Assembly (NCBI RefSeq): GCF_036014115.1
Contig: NZ_CP107913.1
Coordinates: forward strand, 9,194,501 to 9,258,500
DNA: 64,000 nucleotides
Reading direction: 5' to 3'
Source: Streptomyces sp. NBC_00448
GTDB taxonomy: Bacteria; Actinomycetota; Actinomycetes; Streptomycetales; Streptomycetaceae
Position 1 is the first letter of the stretch; every line of letters starts with the position of its first letter. The notes under the pieces were generated by a model that was not told the origin of the DNA, made no database searches, and worked only from the letters and a program-made list of their open reading frames with translations. Shown piece by piece: positions 14,585 to 23,565 of the stretch. The translations under genes were made by a program, and so were the position numbers.

Positions 14585-16714
14585 ATGACCCGTCCGGCAA
14601 GACCCCCACGGCGCTCGGGCACCCGCGGCACCCGCACCCGCGCTCGCGTTCTTCCGCTGCTCGCCGTCACCGCGGCCACCGCCCTCGCGGCAGCCGTCGC
14701 CGTACCCGCCAGCGCGTCAGCGTCCCCGTCCGCGCCCGCTTCCCGGCCCGCGCCCGCGCCCGCACCCGTGCTCGCCGCCAAGCCCTACATGGGATGGAGC
14801 AGTTGGAGCCTGGAGTCGACCAGCGCGCCGGGCTACGGCGGCGAGGCGTGGCTGACCGAGGCCCATGTCCTGCAGCAGGCCGACGTGGTGGCGTCGAAGC
14901 TGAAGCCGCACGGCTACGACTTCGTCAACCTGGACGCCGGCTGGAACGTCGACGCGGACGGCCACAACACCTCGGACGCGTACGGCCGTCCGGTCGGCGA
15001 CGCCACGAAGTTCCCGCACGGCATGAAGTACGTCGGCGACCAACTCCACAAGAAGGGGCTGAAGTTCGGCGTCTACCTGGCGGTCGGCCTGTACATCGAC
15101 GCGTACAACGACGGGAAGACGCCGGTCTACGGCGCCCCCGGCTGCACCACCAAGGACCTGGTCTATCCGGACCTGCGCAAGACCAGCGGCTGGGACAACG
15201 TGTCCTACCAGATGGACTTCGCCACCCCCTGCGCGGAGAAGTACATCGACTCCGTCGCCGACGAACTCGCCTCCTGGGGCGTGGACTTCCTCAAGATCGA
15301 CGGCGTCGGCCCGGGCTCCGGGCAGGGCGACGCCGCCCACGACAACATCCCCGACGTCCAGGCGTGGCACGCCGCGCTCCAGCGCACCGGCCGCCCCATC
15401 CAGCTCACCCTCTCCTGGTCGCTGAGCCACCCCCATGTCGCGACCTGGACGCAGAACGCCAACGGCTGGCGGGTGGACACCGACGTCGAGTGCTACTGCG
15501 ACACCCTCGCCACCTGGAACAACTCGGTCAAGCAGCGCTGGAACGACGTCGTGCAGTGGATACCCGACGCCGGGCCCGGGCACTGGAACAACCTCGACTC
15601 CCTCGACGTCGGCGACGGCGCGCTCGACGGCCTCACCGACGCCGAACGGCAGAGCTACGCCACGCTGTGGGCGATCGAGTCCGCGCCGCTCTACACCGGT
15701 GACGACCTGACCAAGCTCGACTCGTACGGCCTGTCGCTGCTCACCAACGACGAGGTCATCGCCGTCGACCAGGCCGGCCGCCCGGCCAAGCCGGTCAGCC
15801 AGGCCACCGACCAGCAGACCTGGTACGTCCGCAACGCCGACGGCAGTGTCACGGTCGCGCTGTTCAACCTCGGCTCGGCCGCGGCCGACGTGACCGCCGA
15901 CTTCTCCGACCTGGGCATCGGCGGCACGGCGTCCGTCCGCGACCTGTGGAGCCACCGCGACCTCGGCTCCGCCGCCGGCCGGCTCACCGAGCACCTGCCC
16001 GCGCACGGCTCGCGGCTGTTCACGATCACCCCGAAGAACGCCGGCAACGGCCCGGGCACCCCGCTCGCCGTGCACGGCACCGCCTCCACGGCGACCAGCG
16101 TCTCGCTCTCCTGGGACGCGGTGAACGCGGGCCGCTCCGCCGCGACCGGCTACACCGTCTACGCCGACGGCCGGAAGGCCGCCACCACCAGCGGCGCCGG
16201 CGCCACCACCGCGACCGTCCGCGGTCTCGCGGCCGGCAGCGGCCACTCCTTCACCGTCGTCGCCCACGACGCGCACGGCCGAACCTCCGCGCCCAGCAAG
16301 GCGGTCGCGGTCACCACGCCGTCCGCCGCCGGACCGGTGGCCTACGAGGCCGAGGCGCCCGGCAACACCCTCGCGGGCGGCGCGAGCGTCGCGGACTGCG
16401 CGGGCTGCTCCGGCGGCAAGAAGGTCGGCAACCTCGGCGGCACCGGCAACACGCTGACCTTCAACGGCGTGACCGCGCCCGCCGACGGCACCTACCTGAT
16501 GCGGGTCGACTACGTCGACGGCTCCTCGGGCCGCACGGCCGTGATCACCGTCAACGGCGCCTCCTTCCAGCTCCCGCTGGCCGGCACCAACGACAACGAC
16601 TGGGGCGCCGCGCAGTCCGTGACGGTCCCGGTGCACCTCAAGGCGGGCACGAACACCATCGGCTTCGGCAACCCCACCGACTACTCCTCCGACATCGACA
16701 AGATCACGCTCTGA
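14585..16714 (+). CDS. Secreted GH27 alpha-galactosidase with FN3 and CBM domains
   Basis: A 709-residue secreted enzyme releasing terminal alpha-galactose. It has a basic N-terminus and hydrophobic core (VLPLLAVTAATALAAAVAV), then a GH27 domain from about residue 66: KPYMGWSSW, GYDFVNLDAGWN, nucleophile Asp239 in DFLKIDG, and the acid/base region RVDTDVE. An FN3 module spans about 490-577, followed by a CBM35/CBM6-like module (583-709, starting AYEAEAPGN). The order GH27-FN3-CBM suits polysaccharides such as galactomannan. It is divergent from a ROK regulator and followed by the GH36 gene, with a terminator hairpin between the two. Confidence 0.93.
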   Translation: MTRPARPPRRSGTRGTRTRARVLPLLAVTAATALAAAVAVPASASASPSAPASRPAPAPAPVLAAKPYMGWSSWSLESTSAPGYGGEAWLTEAHVLQQADVVASKLKPHGYDFVNLDAGWNVDADGHNTSDAYGRPVGDATKFPHGMKYVGDQLHKKGLKFGVYLAVGLYIDAYNDGKTPVYGAPGCTTKDLVYPDLRKTSGWDNVSYQMDFATPCAEKYIDSVADELASWGVDFLKIDGVGPGSGQGDAAHDNIPDVQAWHAALQRTGRPIQLTLSWSLSHPHVATWTQNANGWRVDTDVECYCDTLATWNNSVKQRWNDVVQWIPDAGPGHWNNLDSLDVGDGALDGLTDAERQSYATLWAIESAPLYTGDDLTKLDSYGLSLLTNDEVIAVDQAGRPAKPVSQATDQQTWYVRNADGSVTVALFNLGSAAADVTADFSDLGIGGTASVRDLWSHRDLGSAAGRLTEHLPAHGSRLFTITPKNAGNGPGTPLAVHGTASTATSVSLSWDAVNAGRSAATGYTVYADGRKAATTSGAGATTATVRGLAAGSGHSFTVVAHDAHGRTSAPSKAVAVTTPSAAGPVAYEAEAPGNTLAGGASVADCAGCSGGKKVGNLGGTGNTLTFNGVTAPADGTYLMRVDYVDGSSGRTAVITVNGASFQLPLAGTNDNDWGAAQSVTVPVHLKAGTNTIGFGNPTDYSSDIDKITL

Positions 16715-16779
16715 GCCACGGACGGACCGGCTGAGCCGTGCCGTACCCGGTCCGTACAGCGGCGTCTGATACGAACGAG

Positions 16780-16809
16780 CGATGGCCCGGCCGCCCGGCC
16801 GGGCCATCG
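16780..16809. terminator. Hairpin after the GH27 gene
   Basis: cgatggcccggcc pairs perfectly with ggccgggccatcg over 13 bp with a 4-base loop, 66 bases past the GH27 stop. It probably separates GH27 transcription from the following GH36 gene. Confidence 0.75.
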
Positions 16810-16818
16810 CGGCGGTTC

Positions 16819-16878
16819 GGCTCCCGGAACCCCGGCTCCCGGAACCCCGGCTCCCGGAACCCCGGCTCCCGGAGTTCC
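16819..16878. repeat. Four tandem 15-bp repeats in the GH36 leader
   Basis: ggctcccggaacccc occurs three times exactly and a fourth time as ggctcccggagttcc, head to tail, ending about 45 bases before the GH36 ribosome binding site. It does not lie in a credible gene. Confidence 0.85.
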
Positions 16879-16936
16879 GGGTGCCCGAACCTCCGACCCC
16901 CGACCCTTGAACCCCGGTTTCCGGAAGGACCTTTGT

Positions 16937-19153
16937 ATGCCCAGCACTTCGGCGCGGATCGTCGCCCTGCGCGCTGCCGGTACGAGTTTTGTCGTGGAGC
17001 TGACGGAGCCGGTGCCCCGAGTTCTGCACTGGGGGGCCGACCTCGGTGAGCTGAGCGGCGCGGACTGGGCGGCGTTGAGCCTGACGGCCGAGCCCGCGAT
17101 CCTGAACAACGCGCTGGATGTGGAGCGGCGCTTCACGGTGTGGCCGACCGAGGCGGACGGGTGGTCGGGTACGCCGGCGCACCACGGCCACCTGGCCGGG
17201 GGCGCGGGTGCGCCGCGGCTGGCCCTGTCCGGTGTCGAGCACCGCGAGGACCCGGACGGCGGGGGCGAGGTGCGGATCGCGCTGGCGGACGCGGGGGCCG
17301 GCCTCGACGTGGCGGTGACGTATCGCCTGGAGCCGTCGGGGGTGCTGGGGGTCCATGCGGAGCTGACCCGCCGTGCCGGCGCGTCCGACGGTGGCGCCGA
17401 GGCGGCGCCGTACGACCTCGCGCAGGCGGTGACGCTGCTGCCGGTGCCCCGGCGGGCGGCCGAGATCCTCGACTTCACCGGTAAGTGGAGCCGTGAACGG
17501 AGCCCGCAGCGGCGCCCGTTGGGGCATGGCACGTATGCGCGGGAGGTGCGGCGGGGCAAGCCGGGGCTGGACTCGCCGTATCTGCTGACGGTGGGGACGC
17601 CCGGGTTCGGGTTCCGGTCCGGCGAGGTGTGGGGGGTGCACGTGGGGTGGAGCGGTGACCAGCGGTTCCTGGTGGAGCAGTTGCCGGAGGGCGCGGGCGT
17701 GCACGCGGCCGCGCTGGGCGGCGGCGAGCTGCTGCGGGCGGGCGAGGTCCGGCTCGCGCCGGGGGAGGCGTATCGCACGCCGGTGAGCTGGTACGCCTGG
17801 TCCGCCGACGGTCTTGACGGTCTGGCCGACCGGTTCCACACCCTGCTGCGGGCGCGCCCGCAGCATCCGGTCGCGCCGCGTCCGCTGGTGCTCAACAGCT
17901 GGGAGGCGGTGTACTTCGACCACGATCTGGAGCGGCTGCTGCGGCTGGTCGACAAGGCCGCCGAGGTCGGGGTCGAGCGGTTCGTGCTGGACGACGGCTG
18001 GTTCGCCGGCCGCCGCTCGGACAACGCCGGCCTGGGGGACTGGTGGGTCGACCCGGTGGTGTGGCCGCGGGGGCTGACCCCGCTGATCGACCATGTCCGC
18101 GCGCGCGGGCTGGAGTTCGGGCTGTGGGTCGAGCCGGAGATGGTCAATCCCGACTCCGATCTGGCCCGGGAGCACCCGGACTGGGTGCTCGGCCCCAAGG
18201 CCGGGCTGGGCCCGTCGGCCCGCAACCAGTACGTCCTGGACATCACCAACCCCGACGCGTGGGCGTATCTGCTGGGCAAGTTGGACGCGCTGCTGTCGCA
18301 GAACGCCATCGCGTACCTGAAGTGGGACCACAACCGCGAGCTGCACGAGGCGGTGCACGGACGGGATGACCGCCCGGTCGCGCACGCCCAAGTCACGGCG
18401 CTCTACCGGCTGTTGGACGAGCTGAAGGAGCGTCATCCCGGGGTGGAGATCGAGAGCTGCGCCAGTGGCGGCGGCCGGGTGGATCTGGGCATCCTCGCGC
18501 GGACGGACCGGGTGTGGGCGTCGGACTGCAACGACCCGGTGGAGCGGCAGGCGATCCAGCGGTGGACGGGGCAGTTGCTGCCGCCGGAGCTGGTCGGCGC
18601 GCACCTGGGTCCCTCGCCCGCGCACACCACGCACCGGGCGACGGCGGACTCGTTCCGGCTGGCGACGGCGCTGTTCGGGCATGCCGGCATCGAGCAGGAC
18701 CTGACGGCGTGCACGGACGAGGAGTTGGCGCGGATCACCGCGTGGACGGCGATGTACCGGGAGTTGCGGCCGCTGCTGCACGGCGGTCGCAGCGTCCGCG
18801 CGGACCTGACCGCGCCGGACGACCCGGACCGCGAGGCGCGGCTGCTGCACGGCGTCGTCGCGCTCGACGGCTCGGCGGCGCTGTACTGCTGGGCGCGTAC
18901 CGCCACGTCCGCCGAAGGCCAGTACGGCCGGGTGCCGTTGCCCGGGCTGGCCGCCGACGGGAGTTACCAGGTTCGGGTGCGGACCGAGCTCGGCCTGCCG
19001 TCGCTGCACCAGACGTCCGGGCCCGCCTGGCTGACCGAGGCGCTGACGGACTGGGTGCGGATGCCGGGTGCGGTGCTCGTGCGGGCCGGAGTGCCGATGC
19101 CGACGCTCAACCCCGGCCAGGCGCTGCTGATCGAGGTGCGTCGGGCCGCGTGA
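16937..19153 (+). CDS. GH36 alpha-galactosidase
   Basis: A 738-residue enzyme without a signal peptide, so it acts on imported alpha-galactosides such as melibiose or raffinose. It has an N-terminal beta-supersandwich, then the GH36 barrel: FVLDDGWFAGRR, GDWWVDP, GLWVEPEM, nucleophile Asp464 in YLKWDHNRE, and acid/base Asp530 in VWASDCNDP following SCASGGGRVD. The ATG at 16937 has ggaagga 7 bases upstream; an in-frame TTG at 16907 is rejected. It probably works downstream of the secreted GH27 and shares its regulation. Confidence 0.95.
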   Translation: MPSTSARIVALRAAGTSFVVELTEPVPRVLHWGADLGELSGADWAALSLTAEPAILNNALDVERRFTVWPTEADGWSGTPAHHGHLAGGAGAPRLALSGVEHREDPDGGGEVRIALADAGAGLDVAVTYRLEPSGVLGVHAELTRRAGASDGGAEAAPYDLAQAVTLLPVPRRAAEILDFTGKWSRERSPQRRPLGHGTYAREVRRGKPGLDSPYLLTVGTPGFGFRSGEVWGVHVGWSGDQRFLVEQLPEGAGVHAAALGGGELLRAGEVRLAPGEAYRTPVSWYAWSADGLDGLADRFHTLLRARPQHPVAPRPLVLNSWEAVYFDHDLERLLRLVDKAAEVGVERFVLDDGWFAGRRSDNAGLGDWWVDPVVWPRGLTPLIDHVRARGLEFGLWVEPEMVNPDSDLAREHPDWVLGPKAGLGPSARNQYVLDITNPDAWAYLLGKLDALLSQNAIAYLKWDHNRELHEAVHGRDDRPVAHAQVTALYRLLDELKERHPGVEIESCASGGGRVDLGILARTDRVWASDCNDPVERQAIQRWTGQLLPPELVGAHLGPSPAHTTHRATADSFRLATALFGHAGIEQDLTACTDEELARITAWTAMYRELRPLLHGGRSVRADLTAPDDPDREARLLHGVVALDGSAALYCWARTATSAEGQYGRVPLPGLAADGSYQVRVRTELGLPSLHQTSGPAWLTEALTDWVRMPGAVLVRAGVPMPTLNPGQALLIEVRRAA

Positions 19154-19277
19154 AACGCGCGGCGGTCGGGGTCGTCCGGGTCGTCCGAGTTCCTGGGACG
19201 CCTGAGCCGCCGGGGTGCCGGGGCGCGTGAGTGTAACCGGAGATCCGGAGCCGACCGGACGCGAGCGAGCGGTTGAT

Positions 19278-19322
19278 GCGCGGCAGTTGTACGACCCCCG
19301 TACGGTCGTGCAACTGCCGCGC
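19278..19322. terminator. Long hairpin after the GH36 gene
   Basis: gcgcggcagttgtacgac pairs with gtcgtgcaactgccgcgc with a single T/G position, giving an 18-bp stem and a 9-base loop, 125 bases after the stop. It is among the strongest terminators in the window. Confidence 0.75.
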
Positions 19323-19468
19323 ACGCGCGGGCCGATGGCGATCGGGACATTGCGGCCCCCTGAGCTGCAACGTCTCGAAAACGGCAGTAATCCATACCCC
19401 GAGGGGGAGCCGCTCACGCATGTGTCGACACCGCGTCGGACCGACAGTACCGTGACTTGAGTGACACC

Positions 19469-19494
19469 GTTGCAATTGCATCGGAAATTGCAAC
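19469..19494. promoter_or_regulatory. Inverted repeat upstream of the DUF397 gene
   Basis: gttgcaatt (19469-19477) and aattgcaac (19486-19494) form a perfect 9-bp inverted repeat about 95 bases before the DUF397 start. It is a good candidate binding site for the XRE-type regulator encoded next door. Confidence 0.55.
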
Positions 19495-19587
19495 AGCACG
19501 TGCACCCAGGGTGTTTCGGCAACTGCCGTGGCCCCTGGTGCGCCAGCGTAGCCAAGTGCCGCCCGGCCGACGAAGGAGCGATGCCAA

Positions 19588-19824
19588 GTGCAGCAATTCG
19601 AGAACGGTGTGCAGGCCAGTTCGATTTCCGGGGTCCGCTGGACCAAGAGCGCGCGCAGCAACCAGAGCGGCAATTGCGTCGAGGTGGCCGCGCTACCGGA
19701 CGGCAGCGTGGCGATGCGCAACTCGCGCCATCCGGACGGGCCCGCGCTCGTCTACACCCGCGCGGAGATCACCGCGTTCGTCGAGGGCGCCAAGGACGGC
19801 GACTTCGACGGGTACATCGGCTGA
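19588..19824 (+). CDS. DUF397 domain small protein
   Basis: A 78-residue protein with the DUF397 signature: RWTKSARSNQSGNCVEVA, then VAMRNSRHPDGPALVYT. In Streptomyces these small proteins are encoded beside XRE/DUF5753 regulators (WhiJ-like systems) and are thought to modulate them. The GTG start has aaggag 9 bases upstream. The partner regulator follows 117 bases downstream on the same strand. Function is inferred from the family only. Confidence 0.92.
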   Translation: MQQFENGVQASSISGVRWTKSARSNQSGNCVEVAALPDGSVAMRNSRHPDGPALVYTRAEITAFVEGAKDGDFDGYIG

Positions 19825-19941
19825 GGCCGGCGGCCCGCGACGGTGACCTACGGAACTGCGCGCCGGTAGCCGCCGGCGGGCAGCCCCGAATGCCCATCCG
19901 GTGCAATACTGGTCCGTCCAGTAACTGTGTTGGGAGCCTGT

Positions 19942-20844
19942 ATGCCTGCCGCGCCGCAGCTCGTCTCGCCCATACAGCTTCTCGAACGCCGCCCCGACAT
20001 GGGTGCCAAGGCGATGGCCCGCGTGCTCGGCAACTACCTGCGGGCGCTGCGGGAGAGCCAATCCATCAGCCCTGTCGTCGCCGGCCGCCACATCCGCGCG
20101 CACGCCTCCAAGATCAGCCGGATGGAGACCGCCCACGTCAACCTCAAGTCCCGTGACGTGGAAGAGCTGTTGGCCCTGTACGGCGCCGACCCGGTCGAGC
20201 AGCGGCAGATCATCGCGATGGTGGAGCGCTCCGCCCGCCCGGACTGGTGGCAGCCCTACGGCGAGGTGGTGCCGGACTGGCTGCAGCAGCTCATCGGCCT
20301 GGAGCGCGACGCGCATGTGATCCGCACCTACGAGAACCAGTTCGTGCCCGGGCTGCTCCAGACCCCCGCCTACGCGCAGGCCGTCGTGCTCAGCGGCCAT
20401 CGGCTGGCGCCGGCCGACGAGGTCGAGCAGCGGGTCCAGTTGCGGCTGGAGCGGCAGCGCCGGATGCACGCGCCGGGCGCGCCGGTGCTGTGGGCGCTGA
20501 TCGACGAGGGCGTGCTCCACCGCCCGGTCGGCGGGCGGCAGGTGATGCGCGACCAACTCGTCTACCTGCTCGAAGTGTTGCGGCAGCCGGGGGTGCGGCT
20601 CCAGGTCGCCTCCTACGAGGCGAGCGCCGCCGCGACCCCGGGCGCGGCCGTGACCTACCTGCGCTTCGCCCAGGGCTTCCTGCCGGACGTGGTCTACCTG
20701 GAGCACATGACCAGCGCGGTCTACCTCGACCGGCTGGAGGACCTGGACCGCTACCGGGCCGCACTCGACGAACTCAGCGCGGTGGCGGCGACCCCGGCGG
20801 AGAGCCGGCTGCTGCTGGAGGAGGCACTGACCCGCTACGAGTAG
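19942..20844 (+). CDS. XRE-family regulator with DUF5753 domain (WhiJ-like)
   Basis: About 300 residues. An N-terminal helix-turn-helix (LGNYLRALRESQSISPVVAG, then RHIRAHASKISRMETA) precedes a DUF5753 domain with the hallmark IRTYENQFVPGLLQTPAYA. The WhiJ-like group influences development and antibiotic production in Streptomyces. The ATG at 19942 has gggag upstream; a TTG at 19927 is also in frame. It forms a pair with the DUF397 gene and converges with a methyltransferase gene, leaving only 3 bases between the stop codons. Confidence 0.93.
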   Translation: MPAAPQLVSPIQLLERRPDMGAKAMARVLGNYLRALRESQSISPVVAGRHIRAHASKISRMETAHVNLKSRDVEELLALYGADPVEQRQIIAMVERSARPDWWQPYGEVVPDWLQQLIGLERDAHVIRTYENQFVPGLLQTPAYAQAVVLSGHRLAPADEVEQRVQLRLERQRRMHAPGAPVLWALIDEGVLHRPVGGRQVMRDQLVYLLEVLRQPGVRLQVASYEASAAATPGAAVTYLRFAQGFLPDVVYLEHMTSAVYLDRLEDLDRYRAALDELSAVAATPAESRLLLEEALTRYE

Positions 20845-20847
20845 CGG

Positions 20848-21663
20848 TCAGCGCACCCGGCCGACGCCGCCGAACTCGATCCACTCGTAGCTGGGTTGGA
20901 CCAGCGCGAGTTCGTTGTCGGCGCGCCAGGTGGAGACCTCCACCAGCCCGGGCGGCAGGATCTCGGTGCCGTCCAGGTAGCGCAGCAGGTCGCTCTCCTC
21001 GCGCACCTCGCCCCAGTTGCCGCCGGTCGACTCGTCCATGAACTCGCTGACGCCGCACCGTACGTCGGGGTCGTCGCTGACCAGCTGGCACACCACCAGG
21101 CAGCTGCCGGCAGGCAGCCGGTCGCGCACCCGGTGCACCATGCCGGCCGGGTCCTCGACGGCCTTCACGCAGTGCAGCACCGACACGAACAGCGCCGCGA
21201 CCGGCTCGGCCAGGTCGATCAGCCGATGCACCTCCGGGCTGTCCCAGATGCTGTCGGTGTCGCGGAAGTCGGCCTGGAGGACCGCGGTGTTCTCGTTCTG
21301 CTCCAGCAGCACCCGGCCGTGCGCCAGCACGATCGGGTCGTTGTCCGCGTAGACCACGCGGGCGTCGGGGTGGACGCGCTGGGCGATCTCGTGCACGTTG
21401 TCCTGGGTGGGCAGCCCGGAGCCGTGGTCGACGAACTGCCTTATGCCGTAGTCCTCGGCGAGCACCCGCACCACGCGGCGCAGGAACTGACGGTTGTTCA
21501 GCGCGAGCACCTTCATGCTCGGCACCTGCTCCAGCAGCTCCTCGGTGGCGCCGCGGTCAGCAGGGTAGTTGTCCTTGCCGTCCAGGAGGTAGTCGTACAT
21601 GCGGGCGACACTCGGCACCGTCACATCGATCGGGGGACTGGGCGACACGTCTCCGGATGGCAT
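20848..21663 (-). CDS. SAM-dependent methyltransferase (DUF574 family)
   Basis: About 271 residues, the second complete member of this family in the window. The signature start is PSVARMYDYLLDGKDNYPAD, with a SAM loop near QFVDHGSGLPTQ and YADNDPIV. The start at ATG 21663 is chosen for the gagggg upstream; an ATG 33 bases earlier is in frame. These proteins frequently neighbour XRE/DUF397 genes in Streptomyces, as here. The substrate is unknown. Confidence 0.9.
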   Translation of the reverse strand: MPSGDVSPSPPIDVTVPSVARMYDYLLDGKDNYPADRGATEELLEQVPSMKVLALNNRQFLRRVVRVLAEDYGIRQFVDHGSGLPTQDNVHEIAQRVHPDARVVYADNDPIVLAHGRVLLEQNENTAVLQADFRDTDSIWDSPEVHRLIDLAEPVAALFVSVLHCVKAVEDPAGMVHRVRDRLPAGSCLVVCQLVSDDPDVRCGVSEFMDESTGGNWGEVREESDLLRYLDGTEILPPGLVEVSTWRADNELALVQPSYEWIEFGGVGRVR

Positions 21664-21776
21664 GGGCCCCTCACGACATTGCTGATCCCTGCGCAACTAC
21701 CGCCGCCGAGCGACATCGGGGGCAGCCGCCATCCTAGGCAGCGGCGATCGGCCGGTCGAGTGACGTGTCAAGGTCG

Positions 21777-22778
21777 TTACGCGGCGCACCCTTTCGAGGC
21801 ACCCGAGGACACGCTCGCCGGCAGGGCCAGCATCAACCCGAGGCCGTGGGAGTCCGTACGCGCCCCGGTCAGGGCGACGCCCGGCGGAAGTTCGGGGGCC
21901 TTGACGGTGCGCGGGGCGAGCTTCGCGGCGAGCGCGGAGCCGCCCTGACCACCCGTCATCTGCGAGACGGGGAGGGTACGGCCGAGCACGTCGACGTCGG
22001 TGGGCGTGACGGTGATCGCGTCCTTGCTGGTGCTGATGGAGGTGTGCACGGTCACCGGCAGCGGGATGCCCACGAGGGTGCCGGTGAGCACCAGCCCGCC
22101 GTGGCCGTCGGACTCCGGCCGCAGCCCGGCCCCCTTGCGGTTCAGCCGCTTGCCCAACTCGTCGTAGGAGATGGTGGCCGTGGCGGTGCCGCCGCTCATG
22201 GTGCCCTTGGTGGTCACCTCGTGCAGGTCGGCGGCGACGGACAGGTCCAGGCCGTCACGCCGTACGTCCTCGGCGCGGATGTGCACGGTGCCGACGTCGC
22301 CGGTCAGCAGCCGCAGCCCGGCCAGGCTCCCGGACAGGTCCGCCGACACCGGGCCGGTCGGCTTGAGCTTGCAGCCGGCCGCGCGGGCGATCCGCTCCCG
22401 CGCGGTGTGCGCGAGGACCAGGTCGGCGGCGCTGGCGAGCAACGCCAGCCCTGCCACCACCGCGGTGGCCACGATCAGCGGTTTGCGGCGCGGCCCGAAC
22501 CGGCGGCGCGGCAGGGCGGGGGCCGGCTCGCACAGCTTCGTCGCGTCGGGGTCGGGGTCGGGGTCGGGGTTGCGGTCTGCGGGGTTGCGGTCGGCGTCGC
22601 CCGCATCCGTATCGGCACCCGTATCCGGTGCCGTGGACGCGGCGGGCGCGCTGCCGGGTTCGATGGCCGCCTCGGGTGCGCCAGGCGCACCGGGCGCACC
22701 GGATATGCCGTCTTCCGCACCCGCGGGCGCGTCCTCGGCGTCCGCGCGCCGTACTTGGGGCTCGTCGCTGGGCGTCAT
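21777..22778 (-). CDS. DUF2993 (LmeA-like) membrane-anchored protein
   Basis: A 333-residue protein. A low-complexity acidic N-terminal tail of about 95 residues (repeated DPDPDPDA and APGAPGAP) precedes one membrane helix (PLIVATAVVAGLALLASAAD), then an extracytoplasmic DUF2993 domain. Related LmeA of mycobacteria binds phosphatidylinositides in the periplasm. Its ATG overlaps the TetR gene stop by four bases (ATGA), so the two form an operon and the TetR may control it. Confidence 0.85.
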   Translation of the reverse strand: MTPSDEPQVRRADAEDAPAGAEDGISGAPGAPGAPEAAIEPGSAPAASTAPDTGADTDAGDADRNPADRNPDPDPDPDATKLCEPAPALPRRRFGPRRKPLIVATAVVAGLALLASAADLVLAHTARERIARAAGCKLKPTGPVSADLSGSLAGLRLLTGDVGTVHIRAEDVRRDGLDLSVAADLHEVTTKGTMSGGTATATISYDELGKRLNRKGAGLRPESDGHGGLVLTGTLVGIPLPVTVHTSISTSKDAITVTPTDVDVLGRTLPVSQMTGGQGGSALAAKLAPRTVKAPELPPGVALTGARTDSHGLGLMLALPASVSSGASKGCAA

Positions 22779-23419
22779 GCGTCGGCGGTTCCGATCCGGG
22801 GGAGGTGGGCGAGCAGGGCCAGGGCCTCGGGCAGCAGCCTGGCTGTGGTGGGTTCCGCGGTGCCGGCCGCACGCCGGCCGCGCTGGGTACGCAGCACCGC
22901 GCGGGCGGCGGACAGCGCGGCGCCGGCCAGAACGGCCGCGCGCAGATCGCGATCAGGCAGGCCGGCCGGCAGCCGCCGCTCGACGAGCGCGGCGAGCCGG
23001 TCCTCGAAGTGGACGAACTCCTGCACCAGCCGCGCCATCACCAGGGACTCGGTGCCCTCCAGCGGGTGGGTGAGCGCGCTCAGGCCGCTGGCGCCGAAGG
23101 CGTCGGCCGCCGCCAGCAGCGCCCCGCACACCGCGTCGAGCGGCGGCTCCTCGACCGGCCGGTCCGCCAGCTCCGCCTCCACCCGGGCGAGCAGTTCCAC
23201 CCCGTCGGGCAGCAGGAGCGCCTCCTTGCTGTCGAAGTAGCGGAAGAAGGTGCGCTCGGAGACGTTGGCGGCCGCGGCGATGTCGGCGATCGTGGTGCCC
23301 GCGAATCCGTGCACGGCGAAGAGCCGGGCCGCGCTCCGGCGCAGCTCGTGGCGGGTCTGCTCCTTCTTGCGCTCCCGCAGTCCGGGTTCGGACGCGGCTT
23401 CGGTGGGTGCGGCGGACAC
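22775..23419 (-). CDS. TetR-family transcriptional regulator
   Basis: 214 residues. The N-terminal helix-turn-helix is typical: SAARLFAVHGFAGTTIADIA, then AAANVSERTFFRYFDSKEAL. The C-terminal ligand domain is variable. The GTG start at 23419 follows a proline-poor leader. It is translationally coupled to the downstream DUF2993 gene, so it likely regulates its own operon in response to an unknown ligand. No clear palindrome was found in the short upstream gap. Confidence 0.92.
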   Translation of the reverse strand: MSAAPTEAASEPGLRERKKEQTRHELRRSAARLFAVHGFAGTTIADIAAAANVSERTFFRYFDSKEALLLPDGVELLARVEAELADRPVEEPPLDAVCGALLAAADAFGASGLSALTHPLEGTESLVMARLVQEFVHFEDRLAALVERRLPAGLPDRDLRAAVLAGAALSAARAVLRTQRGRRAAGTAEPTTARLLPEALALLAHLPRIGTADA

Positions 23420-23565
23420 GGCGCCCAGCCTAGCGAACGTGTCGGCCGTGTCAATTGGCAGTCCTGCCAGTTTCTGCCCGGTGGCGGAGGCTCCAGCCGC
23501 CGGGGCCGCCCGGGTGCGCTCCCGGACGGCCCCAGCAGGTGTGCGCTCCGTTCAGGGTGCCGCCG

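Noticed and set aside
14717..19555. 1612-codon minus-strand open frame over the first galactosidase locus
   Set aside because: It is the antisense of GH27 and GH36, with Arg/Val/Gly-rich nonsense translation; such frames stay open because of the extreme GC3 of the real genes.
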